Source: Mycteria americana
Taxonomy: Eukaryota; Chordata; Aves; Ciconiiformes; Ciconiidae
NCBI RefSeq assembly: GCF_035582795.1
Contig: NC_134369.1
Location: 61,442,001 to 61,506,000 of the forward strand
Direction: 5' to 3'
Length of the DNA stretch: 64,000 nt
How positions within the stretch are numbered: the stretch's first letter is position 1; each line of letters opens with the position of its first letter. Shown here piece after piece: positions 12,593 to 23,849 of this stretch. The notes under the pieces are model-generated. The model was not told the origin of the DNA, did not search any database, and saw nothing but the letters and a program-made list of their open reading frames with translations. Both the position numbers and the translations under genes were made by a program.

Positions 12593-13534
12593 TAAAAATG
12601 TGTTGAGCAACTCTCCACTAGAAAACTGTCATTTCCATTGAATCCTTTCCTAAAAGAAATTTAATTTAATTTAAGCTTTTCTTGACAAAGTGGAAAACAC
12701 TCCTAAAATGTAGATATATTTCAATCAGACAGTTCTGGAAAAGAAAGCTTCAAATTTTCACATTACAATATTTTATATTTTTAAAATTACAAATTTTTAA
12801 ACTGAATAACTTTATTTTAGCCAAACACTACAATTCAAATGACCCAAAGCAGTATCAATTTGAATCTTTTTTTCCTGAAGATGTTCAACAATTTGCCTTT
12901 TTGTTCCCACTTGGGATGACTTTCTTTTACAAAGTCTTAATTTTTTTGAGCAAGAGAAACAAAAAAGTTCATTCCCTGACCAGATCTGCTTGTCCATTAC
13001 ATGCCATGAGTTGACAACACCACAAGAACTAGCTTTGAGGAATTCTTAACATCTTCTGTGTAGAAACAACATCTGTGTAGCAGTATCTCTTCATAGATTA
13101 AATTTTCTGGGTACAGAGTAGGTCCCTGCTGATTAACATTCCCTGAAGCATCCTACAAGAGGATGCTTCGTATGCGTGCAGGGGATACCCAAAAAAATGG
13201 AAGTGTCGTGCCCCAGACGTACCTAGGCTGAAACTAAAGATTATACTGGAAGATGAGGAAAAATACTGCAAAAAAATTACCTAATTGTAATAGAGGACTT
13301 GATATCAATTTTCAAGTCTGTGGTAGTAATGGTAGTAACAGCACTGAACCATGATCTGAAATGATGGGCTTCACCTGCTCAGTCAATCTGTAATTCTACA
13401 TACAGCCCAACTAAGGCTCTATGCATATGAATAGATTGCATTAGGTAACTACCTGTACCTTTTTAGATTTCTTCAGCTGCTGGGCTTTACCCTTGCAGGC
13501 TCTTTGTTAAGTATGAAATCAAAATGTGTTAAAA
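12593..13534. other. Intergenic, no gene seen
   Basis: AT-rich. A 110-codon reading frame at 12,682-13,014 is Phe/Lys/Leu-rich with no known motif and is probably chance. Near 13,150-13,170 gcatcctacaagaggatgc is a short perfect hairpin-like sequence. Confidence 0.35.
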
Positions 13535-14270
13535 TAACCCCATGCACCGATAAATGCTGGGAGAGGACCAACTGGAAAGCAGCTTTGCAGAAAAGAACCT
13601 GAGGTCCTGGTGGACACCAAGTTGAACATGAGCTAGCTATGTGCCCTTGCTGCGAAGAAGGCCAAAGTTATCCTGGGCTACATTAGGAGCAGTGTTGTGA
13701 GCAGGTCGAGGAATGTGATCCTTCCCCTCCACTCAGCCCTGGTAAGGCCACAGCTGGAGCATTGTGTTCAGTTCTGGGCTCCCCACTACAAGCGAGACAT
13801 AAAGCTACTGGTGAGAATTCAGCAAAGGGCCACTAAAATTATTAAGGGACTAGAGCACCTCACATGATGAAAGGCTGAGAGATCTGGAACTGTATAGTCT
13901 GGAGAAGAGAAGGTTCAGGGCGATGTCCTCAGTGTATATAAATACCTGAAGGGATGGTGTACAGAAGATGGAGCCAGGCTCTTTTCAGTGGTGCCCAGTG
14001 ACAGGATAAGAAGCAATGGGCACAAACTAAAACATGGGTGTTTCCACCTGAACATCAGGAAACACTTTTTTACTGTGAGGGTGACTGAGCACTGGCACAG
14101 GTTGCCCAGGGAGGTTGTGGAGTCGCCATCCCTGGAGATATTCAAAAGCCGTCTGGACATGGTCCTGGACAACTGGCTCCAGGTGGCCCTGCCTGAGCAG
14201 GGGGGGTGGACCAGATGACCTCCAGAGGTCTCTTCCAACCCAAGCATTCTGTGATCTGTGATTCTGTGAA
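13535..14270 (+). mobile_element. CR1 LINE, 5'-truncated 3' fragment
   Basis: A CR1 non-LTR retrotransposon fragment on the + strand. It covers the end of the reverse-transcriptase ORF from about the HSNPM-like region (aaccccatgca) through the conserved C-terminus and the short 3' UTR. The stretch at 13,988-14,218 still translates as [20 protein letters not shown], the CR1 C-terminal signature. It ends in the 8-bp CR1 tail repeat (cattctgtgatctgtgattctgtg). Stops and frameshifts upstream make it non-functional. The 5' end is truncated, as is usual for CR1. Confidence 0.92.
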
Positions 14271-14756
14271 ATATTACTCAAATTGATAAAGGATTAAAGA
14301 GGGAAAATGAAAGAATAGAGGAATCATTTTAAAAAATTAGTCTTTAACAAGAAAACTAAGGAAAAGATGCCTGAGCAACTAGAGCAGCAGAATCTTTCTG
14401 GTACATTTATTTATAACAAGTACTTAATAAAACAGCTAGAAAAAATATAAACCAGAAGGAGGACATATGCATCCCCAGATCATAAAGGATTTAGCTAGTT
14501 AATTTATGAACCACTGACAATTAAATTGGTATGCCAAGAGGAGCAGGTACTGAGAAATGGAAAAATTCTAAAGGGAGAAAGATGGATTAACACTTTTCCT
14601 ATGGAAGTCCAAGTCCAACTAACTTTCCCATATCTCTCGCTTCTCCTTCCAGAAAAATAATTGAATAAATGCTATTAGAAAAAAATGTATGAACACAGAG
14701 AGAGGCCAAGAGCATACTAGAACCACAAGCAACAGAAAATATGAATAGGATCAAAA
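14271..14756. other. Spacer between convergent CR1 fragments
   Basis: About 480 bp of A-rich unique-looking sequence separating two CR1 copies whose 3' tails face each other. No gene or further repeat was recognised. Confidence 0.5.
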
Positions 14757-15180
14757 GATCATAGGATAATTCAGGTTGGAAGGTATCTCTGGAGTTCATC
14801 TAGTCCAGCCTCCGGCTCAAAGCAGGGTCAGCTATGAGATCTGACCAACTTACTCATGTGCAGTTTGGTCTTGAAAACCTTCAAGGACTGCACAACTTCT
14901 CTGAGCAATCTGTTCCAATGCTTGACTGCCCTCACTGTGAAAAAGTTTTTCCTTATATCCAGTCTGAACTTGTCTTGTTTCAACTTCTGTCTGTTATCTC
15001 TTGTCCTCCCATCATGCAGCACTGTGAATATCCTGGCTCCATCTTCTTGGTGACCTTCTACTATAAGGTCCTCCAAAAACCATATCTTTTCCAGGTTGAA
15101 TAAACCTTAGCTTCTCCTCCTAAGGCAAATCCTTCAACCCCCTGACCATCTTGGTGGCCCTCCACTAAACTCACTTCAGT
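14757..15180 (-). mobile_element. CR1 LINE 3' fragment, minus strand
   Basis: The reverse complement of a CR1 3' end. At the left is the inverted tail and 3' UTR (atcataggataattcaggttgg, close to the typical atcatagaatggtttgggttgg). It is followed by the antisense of the ORF2 C-terminus: the minus-strand translation within 14,828-15,076 contains FRLDIRKNFFTVRAVKHWNR. The right end, ggccctccactaaactcac, is a common CR1 truncation zone. It lies inverted with respect to the CR1 fragment ~490 bp to its left. Confidence 0.9.
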
Positions 15181-15899
15181 TTTAAATTTAAATGACAAAT
15201 CCTGGGAAAGATATATAGCACACTCATTTCAGAGATAACCATACTGTAGTGGTGAATAGTCTTTACAGGTACTGACTTTATAGAATAGTTTGGAATCCTT
15301 CATCTTAGAGAACTGATATATAAAAGACACAATTTGAAAAGATCTCCCTATTCAGGAATGAATATAAAGTTTTGCTTAACTTTTATTGAGACCAAAGTCC
15401 TACTTAGACAATTACTTTTATAAATCTACTTGCATTTCTTAACAGGGATAGACTCGAGCACATGTTAAAGCGCTTTCCTGAATCTGGGCAAAAGTTATTC
15501 TATGTAGAATATAACCTGTAAATGGACTTTATATTTGATTACAGTGCCTTTCAAAACTTTACCCACAAATGATTCACATTTTCCCAAACACTGACAAAAC
15601 CTTATGCACTGCAAAGTAATTAAAAGCCTGAAACAAAAGGTAATGGAAGAACATATATCAAGTCTGGAAAGAGGTGGTAGTGGACACAACAGAGTTCACC
15701 CAGTATTACTTAAGATTTCCATTAGCTATCCATGGTGATGGTGACAGATAAACAGCACTTACATTTGTAAATTATATTGTACCACTATGAATGCTAGTGA
15801 AAAGAGTGAAATACAATGCAAAGGAGTCCGAAAATATCAGACTATGGAAGCCAATACTGCTTGCCTTGCTTATACAAAATTCCCATTAAAACAACAAGG
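15181..15899. other. Intergenic, no gene seen
   Basis: AT-rich unique-looking sequence with no supported feature. Confidence 0.4.
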
Positions 15900-16010
15900 T
15901 GTGCAGAATTTGGCTCCTGGATATAGGAAATAAAGGAACAAATCCAAAGCCCACTGAAGTCAATAGGAGACATTCTTCTGACCTCAATGGGCTTTGGATA
16001 TCACCCAAAA
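15900..16010. repeat. Palindromic ancient MITE-like repeat
   Basis: Arms at 15,943-15,963 (tccaaagcccactgaagtca) and 15,978-15,998 (ctgacctcaatgggctttgg) are reverse complements with about three mismatches in 21 bp and a ~14-bp loop. The flank gtgcagaatttggctcctgg is also typical. The pattern matches an old palindromic repeat (caaagcccattgaagtcaatgg ... mirrored) very common in turtles, crocodilians and birds. The exact family name is not recalled. Confidence 0.65.
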
Positions 16011-17597
16011 TGAGATTCATTCTGGAAAAACGCAAGCTGAAGGAAATAATCATTCAAAAAGTATCTGGGAGAGAGATGTTTGGAAAACCTGGAAATCAAA
16101 GAATACCTAGGAGACTTTGTGTAATATATGATAAGTGACAAGAGCTTATGAACGCTCTTACAAGATTGTACCTTTTCTAAAAGCCTATTAGTCTAGAAAT
16201 GAAGACAGAACATAAGAGAGAAGAAAACAACCCATTCCATCCAGTTAGGGAGCAAAAGTCACAAGGATATCACATCACAGTGCAGGCAGGTTGTTTTGTA
16301 TGGAATTTACAATGTGCCAAGCATCAAATAAAAACACAGCACTAAAGGTAATCGTCCCGTTTGAGAAACCACTAATTTCTCAGCTCTTCTCCCAGATGTA
16401 AGTCTGCTAGTATCTACAAAGATGAAATGCACAAATAGTTTGCATATAGGAATTTATGGTCAGACTTCAATATGAGGCAAGTGTCACAAGTGATTTGGTC
16501 CCCTTCTCATTTTAGTGATGAAGGTCAACAGAGCCTTTTAAGATTCCATCTTTCCCACTATACATTAATATCTTGTGCTAAACCAAGGATGTCCTTCTTC
16601 CTCTTTGGTGGAAGGACACTCACTTTCATTCTCCTATAGACCTTGCTGCTGCTACGTGGGGAAAATTTCTAAGAAATTACATACACCTCAGTAAAATGAA
16701 GGTCTGACCTTATTCTCAAGACCAAAGGGACTCAACGTGCACACTATAAACTCTCAAGCTATCTATCCTCAGCAATCATTTTCCTACAATCTCATTGCTG
16801 AGAAAAGGATAAGGACATCTGTAAGCACATACTAAGTAGCAGAAAAATAATATAAACCAATGATAAAGGTATTTTCCCCCCATCTAGTCTTCTGCCCACA
16901 GAAGCACCTATGCTGTTTCCATTTATTCAGTGAAAGAATCTAAGAATGGTTTGCATAAAGAATAAACTGATTGTATTGAAAAGCTATGGCAGCCTGACTA
17001 ACCCACCTACTGCAGTTCAGAATGGCTTGGTCCTTCTCTGCTGTCACTACTGTTGCTGCTGAGGAAAGGAAAACTTTATTTCTCACAAAAAACCCCCACC
17101 CCACCCCCAAAACCCAAACTCCAACACCAACCATGTGTGGCTCAACAAATAAGATTCATCAGGCTTTGCAGTTTCCTGCTTTATTGGTCCAGACCATCTC
17201 CATATATATTTTGCTTGTAAGACATAGATAAGAAAAGGGTGAAGACAACCAGACATCCCTGAATAAATGTACTGGAATAAATAATTGTAAGATGATTACG
17301 ATAAATATCATAAAGCTCCCGTTCATTCTAGAATGTCTTTAGGTTTGTACACTGTAGATTATGTGCTACTTAGTATCATCATTTCTGGTTTAAAATCTTT
17401 CTTTCCTTAGATTTTAAAACAAGAATAACTATTGTTTTGGAATTGTATAGCTCAGCCTTCACAGAAAATGTTGGAAAACATTTTATTTTGAAACATTCAT
17501 GCTTATGCTTCATATATTTTTTGGACCACTTCACATTTAAAGCTCATTGGCTTTTGCTGGAAAATCATGCCTCAACATGACTGTAATTCTTTCAGTG
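16011..17597. other. Intergenic, no gene seen
   Basis: AT-rich. A C-rich patch with runs of four to five C occurs at 17,088-17,130. No gene was recognised. Confidence 0.4.
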
Positions 17598-17640
17598 GGC
17601 TCAATCCTGCGAAATCCTGAGCACTAATTTCTACTGACCA
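17598..17640. repeat. Possible ancient palindromic repeat fragment
   Basis: The string ctcaatcctgcgaaatcctg, followed by agcac, resembles one arm of the old sauropsid repeat beginning 'gatcctgcaaggtgctgagcac'. The second arm is not clear. Low confidence. Confidence 0.3.
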
Positions 17641-18840
17641 ATTCTTAGGTTTTCTCTGGATCTGATCTTTTATGACATCATAAAAATGTCAATGGAATGA
17701 AGTCACAAATAAAGGATTAATTCACATGGGTAGGAAGAAAAAGGAGCACGGGTTTTAAAACATGAAGCTTGTAAAGAAAATTCCTCAATAATACAAATGG
17801 GAAAAGAGAAATTGTGGATAACATGATACACAAGAGAACATTTCTGAGTAGACTGCTTTGCAAAATCTTTTTATAAAGTTTCAGCAGGTTTTGTAGACCC
17901 CTATGCTCTTACTCTAAATCCTCCTTTATTTTATAACATTGATATTGGAAAAATCAAATATCTTGCCTGAAAGCTCTAGTTTCAATTAACAAGGATGTTA
18001 AGCATTTTTTTTCAGATACATGAAAAGAGTGACAGGATTATAGACCACCAAATTGTTGGTATTTTAAGAATCTGACAGGCTCAGCACCATGAGCCATTCT
18101 AGCCTCTCTGTGTATCCTTTGTGGTTAAAACTCTTAAGCACTTTAAATTCTTTTGGTCAGTATTTTTTTCCTTTTAGGGCAGACAACTAGAAGCACATTC
18201 CAAGTAACCATTTATGGTGTACAGAAAATTATAAGATACTAAAATCACCTCTTTGAAGGTGTTTCCAGGCTCTGGATAGTAAAACAAATATTTTATTTAT
18301 AAAAAAACAAAGTTGTTGTTTTAAATCTAGAATATAATTATCTATGTTCCAATTCAAATGAAAGACAGTAACAGCACAAAGACACAGCAAAATAATACAT
18401 GTCAAATCCTAGAGCCTTTACTTGGACAAATCTCCCATCAAGCTTTGGTGGCAGCTTTGCCTGATGAAATATGACTGAGCCAGACCTGAAATAAGCAAAA
18501 ATTTAACAAGCCACACCAGTGGAATCAGCTATGAAACAACAAATGAAATATTTATTTTCGGTGTCTGAAAAATAATGACAATTCGATAAATTAGAAGTAA
18601 CAATATCTCACAAGTCCACTGAAACAGGAGTCCTCAGACTCATTTATCCAGATACAATAGAGGACCAAAAAGATGTTTGAAGAAGCAGATGACTTTCCAG
18701 AATATTTGATACAGACTGGAAGAAATATGCGAACAAATTTTTCAAATCATCAAGCTTTGGCAAACAAAATTGACTGTAGCTTTGCATAACTTAATTTACA
18801 AATGGCTCAGTCCTCTCACATTTCTTCTTTTTCAATGAAT
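17641..18840. other. Intergenic, no gene seen
   Basis: AT-rich unique-looking DNA without a supported feature. Confidence 0.4.
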
Positions 18841-19130
18841 AAGACAAAATCGTGGACTGGTCCTGTGCAGGAGGCATATCTGGGTGCTGGGGCTTATGGT
18901 GGGGAAGAGGCCAGCATTTCTGTGCTACAGCCAGGAAATGTGCCAGCAAGCAGGTTCCCTGGAGCCCAACACCTCGGTAAGGACTGGTGGACATGTAGCC
19001 CAGCAGACTGTCCCACTCGACAGACCAGCGCACCGGGAGGCAGGGGCCGAGAGGAGCTGCCAACCACCTGCAGCTGGTATATCAGGTCATGGAGGAGGAG
19101 AAAGATTCTGGCACTGTGCTAGGAAAGTAT
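18841..19130. other. GC-richer block of unknown nature
   Basis: About 290 bp with clearly higher GC than the surrounding AT-rich DNA. Reading frames of 106 and 121 codons (+) and 90 codons (-) overlap in different frames, and none shows a recognised motif. A GGTAAGGAC donor-like string occurs at ~18,973-18,982. It could be a lncRNA exon, a diverged repeat or a small regulatory island. I do not recognise it. Confidence 0.35.
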
Positions 19131-22100
19131 GTAAGACATACCCCTATCTGTGGGGGTGCATCGATGCAGGAGCCAAATCTATGAGTCTCACACTCAGTGC
19201 ACAAAAACTTAACAGCTCAGATGGATGGGTAAAATCTGTATCAGTGTAGAAACTGCATGGGATGAAAGCTTTGCAGTTCTGCAGAGGAATCTGGTTCTGG
19301 TCTGTACCATCTGTGCACCAATTGTGTGGATTGTTTGTTGAGCTTTGTTTGTTTGTTTTTTTCATTCGGGAAAGATACACAAGTCAGTAAAAAGAATGCA
19401 CTTCAGGTCAGTTTAACTCTTGAGCTATTCTTTTTTGCCCTCGCCACTGCTAATTACAGGTTCAAATTTCTTACAAGAGTTAAAAAGAAGATTCATACCT
19501 AATTACTATTTTCTGCAATTTATTTAATTTCAAAGACAACAATTTAATTTCAAAGTTTATTCACACTACTGAGGGAAGTGGAGAAAACCTGGAAATACAA
19601 AAAAGGTAAGATTCAAGGTCTGATTTTCAATGTGAGAACCTCGCAGCTGACAGTATATTTGTATGTGCATGTAATACATGTGCACTCTGTTTGAAACATA
19701 ATGACCATGTGATAGGAAATACCTGGCAGATCTAGACCTTGAAGTGGATGCTCCCATTAGGTTTGTGCTAATACCACTAATACCATGCATTTGTTTGCAT
19801 GTATTCTTACAATATATATACAAATTAGGCTGAACAGTTCTTAGCAACAAGTAAATGCAACAAGATAAAATAAGTTTATACATACATTAAATATTTACAT
19901 AAATATGCACATTCTATGTGCATCTCATAAACACATTTCAGACAAAGATTTAAAATCTTAATGTCCACAGGCCCATCAAACATGCTGTGGCACTCACAGA
20001 GTGAAATTTGAGACTATTAAAAACAAATGGGAGCCTTGCTTAATCAGGGCTCTGCAGACTGCTGAAGCCCAGAGGGGCACCCAAGAGAATCCTTTGATGA
20101 AAATTAAGATTATAATGAAATCAAGGTGAAAAAAGGCATTGTTCCTATCTGCTTCTCCAGAAGCTTCTCTTGACTTACAGGAAAGACAGCACCTTATGCT
20201 CTCAATCAACAGAAAGCAGCAGTGGAAGAGATGGAGTAAGAATTGCATAAACATTTGGTAAATGTCTTACAGGAATGTTTTTTAAAATCTTGATGTTCTT
20301 TTTTGGCTTCTGGGGTTTTGGCAGGAACTCCGGTCTCTAGGCCCATTTCTGTGTACACACTTTAATGATGGGCTTGATTAAGAGACAGTAATTCCCTGGA
20401 GGTTTAGCTATCTTATTTATTGACACGAACACGGGTACAACGCCAAAATCAAATGGTTATGTCCCAAACCAATGGAAAATCACAGATGCAAAACCATGAT
20501 GGATCCTTCATTTTTCCAGCTTCATGTATTTCTACAGTTTTCCACTGTATATAAGCTTTATAATCTAACCAACACCCAACCTGGCCTTGCAAGAGATTAC
20601 CTTCCACCAAACAACAAACAGTAGCAAAAATGTCAGCCTACATCTGCCCATTGAGGTCCAGTTATATTTGTCCCAGTAACTCTGCCTGCCAAGTGAGCCA
20701 GTTTCCCTCAAATGAGGATTTAAAGGAAGAACACAGATGTTGGCTTTGGGATAAGCTAAGACAGGACTGCTAAGGAAAATTCTAGACAATGAACTGTGTG
20801 GTAGGGTAGTTCAGGAGTCAATCTCAAAGGAAAACATGGCAATAAGTTTGTAAAAATGAACTTGCTGTCCTCCAACCTTCTCCTACACAGGATTCCAAAT
20901 TTCCAGTGAGGTCAATAGGATTTGCAGGCACATAATATATCTCAGGACAGGACTTTATATTCAAAGCTCACCTTATCTCAATGAAGTGCAACCATTCCTG
21001 GGATGACACTCGGAACTGTTTAATAGCAATAGGGCACAAAATAAAGCTAGCCAGCAAAGCAGAATGTGGGCAAGGCAACGTGCTTAGCACTTACAAAAAG
21101 TACTCACAAATTCTGTATCTCTTTAAGATTACTTAAAGACACAAAAAAATATATTCAGGAATAGAACCAAGGCTCTGCTTTTCATAACTCAAATGCAATA
21201 TGAAGAAAACAGCCTTGCCACCCCCTGTACTAAACTGATGGCACTGAACTTCGGACCAATTGACCATTTTCTTCTTCCTCTCCCTGGCAGGCTCAAGGAG
21301 AAGAACCCTCTCCTATGGCTCTGCATTCCCAAGAAAACTCAGACTCCTGAAGCCTTCTCTCTTGCAGGAGGAAGTGGAGATGCTCCACAGCCTGCAGCTC
21401 TACCATATATTCTTTTACTGGAATAAGAAATGTTTCTAGATCAACAACTTAAGAAGCCAATGGAGCATCTGTGTGCCAACATTAAAGTCTCTTTTCATCT
21501 GTGAGAATTCCACGCTTTCTAAAAGCCTTGCCTTCTCATAGGAAGATGGCCAAAATTCCACAGAGATATGAGTTTGTGGCAGAAATCTACAAGTTTTGAT
21601 CACTAATTATGTTATTTCTGCTTTTGAATATATCTTCGTGCACAGGCATATATTATTCTGTATGTTTTCATGTCTGTTTTATTACTTTCTTTGGTTTGAC
21701 TTCCATCTGATTTTCAGTTTATTATGAAATTGTTAATTTTTTATTTTTCATCTTTTTAAATTTTGTGGGTTTTCTCATTTTGGTATTTAGTGACTTTCTC
21801 CATCACTTGTTCCTTTGTATTTCCTTAAGGCAACAAGACATTCTTGTGGTGCTGGATGGGGATGGGGGGAGTTGCCAGCAAAATTTTTGATGCACATGCA
21901 ATAAAAGTCCTCTCACCACCCATTCAGGTTTGTAAAAGGTAACTTAGCTAGTATTACTACGTACAGTGGTACATTTAATCCAGAGAGGTAATTGTAAAAT
22001 CTTAATTTGTCTCAATTACTTATATATATTATAAGCATAGATATTTCTCACATAACATGATAATGTAACAAGTATTTATGCATATTACACATATGAATAT

Positions 22101-23849
22101 GAGCACATACATAACGTCTTCCAATATTTCAAGCAGCACAATAAATTCTTAAACAACCTGGTACTTGCAGACACTATTACATGAACAGAACAAAATGTAG
22201 TTGTCAACCAATTAAAAACATTCATGTACAAGGAACCCATTTGTGTTTTATTGAATTTTTTTACTTAATCTTTAAAAGATTTTTAGACTATGATATATAA
22301 TATTTCTCATGTCATAATATTTTCATCAAATCTACCTATATGAAATCTGATCATTCCTTTGCTGTGCTAGAAACCCAACAGTGTGATAATCTTAAAGAAC
22401 CAAATAGTGAAATGAACGATATAACAGAAAGCCCTCACAGTTCAGTTTCTTTATTATGACAGTGCAAAACCCAAAACCCAAATATTGAATCTGAGAAATA
22501 TAAATTATGTTGTAGTTAGTGTGATGCAAAACCCACTCATATCTTTTAGAAAACAAATGAGTCTCACAACTTACCCAGAAGGTCATCAAACTGAGAATCT
22601 AGTACAGCAGAGAAAAAAACTGGAAAACAATATAAACTGTGTAAAGGTTACTGATGGTGCATTGAATCTTTGAATATTGTGTTCAACTCATCTTCAAAAG
22701 ATGTTTAGCTGAGAGAAAGGTGTCAGACAGGTAATGAAAATGTGGTTAAAGGCACAATACAACCCTATTTTAAGAGGAGACTGAAATGAATAAGTGATAA
22801 TATGACACAGGCATCAGCTAATGAAATTTTGGCAGTAAGTGCCAAGAACAGTTATGTCTGCAGTGTTGTTTGATAGGAATTCTCAGCAAAGAAACACATA
22901 AAGGAAGCCTCATGTTTCTGATCACCACTGTAAATATAACAAAGAAAGAAAATGGAGAGGCTCAGTCATAACCTTCAACAGCCTGCCAAAGTAAACAAGA
23001 AGGCGTTTGATTTTCAGCCAATAAAGACGAAGTGAAAAATGAAAGTGGGAAAGCTCTGCGTAGAGCTTTTTCTGGTAGAAAAAGACGGACAGATGTACAT
23101 GATACTTTATTTATTGCTTTGGAACAATACAAGTGATTGGAGAAAATTGAAGTATTTTAAAAAAAAAATTAAAAAATTAGTAAGTATTAGTCCTTCAGAT
23201 GTGCTGAAGATGTTTAAACAAGGTACAGAGAACTTTGTAAAAATGGAAATTCAATTGGAAAAGTGCACTTTCTGTTATCAATCCTGTTTCCCATGGAAGC
23301 TGAACTCAACTATGGGATTAAACTTTCAAATGCATTACTGGACTACCTAGGATAGACTCTGCAAGAAGAGGCTACCAGAGACCACTGATGGATGAGAAAG
23401 TGTCAGCAAGGCAGAGTTATGAAATATTTCTGGAATTAACCCCTTGTACCTGCTGGGCCAACAGCAGGATATAAAACAGCAAAGTAATAAATTCTGCGAA
23501 ACACTTTTTAACACATTTCACAGGATGGTAATTCATATTTGCCATGGATGTTTGACAAAAGTAATTGCACTTTCCACTATGGTCATCACACAGCTTCCTC
23601 AAATCAGTTTCGAAGTTAGCCCTCGCACTGCTTCTGCATATGCATAAACGATCAGTGTTTCCTCCAACTCTGGAAGTGGATATGGCAGTCACATCACTGC
23701 GTGCAAATTATACTTGTTCCGAAATTGGAAGTTGAGGCAACCAGCAGTAGTTTGATGCTGGAAAGACAGCTTTTCTAAAATAATCCACCATTTAAGGGCC
23801 ATTCAGAGGCAGAAGTCAACAGTCCCTAGCCCAACAAGACTGTACTAAA
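19131..23849. other. Intergenic, no gene seen
   Basis: AT-rich sequence. Weak hints of old repeats are present near 20,900-20,930 (ccagtgaggtcaataggatt) and 21,150-21,185 (aggaatagaaccaaggctctg, MIR-like), too diverged to annotate. The largest reading frames (about 105 codons) have no motif. An exact 16-bp direct repeat (caatttaatttcaaag-like) lies near 19,515-19,557. Confidence 0.35.

Noticed and set aside
12682-13014. 110-codon frame rich in Phe, Lys and Leu
   Set aside because: AT-driven composition, no recognised domain, no promoter or splice context.
23039-23350. 103-codon frame just left of the CR1 element
   Set aside because: Lys-rich chance frame with no similarity to CR1 or other proteins that I can recognise.
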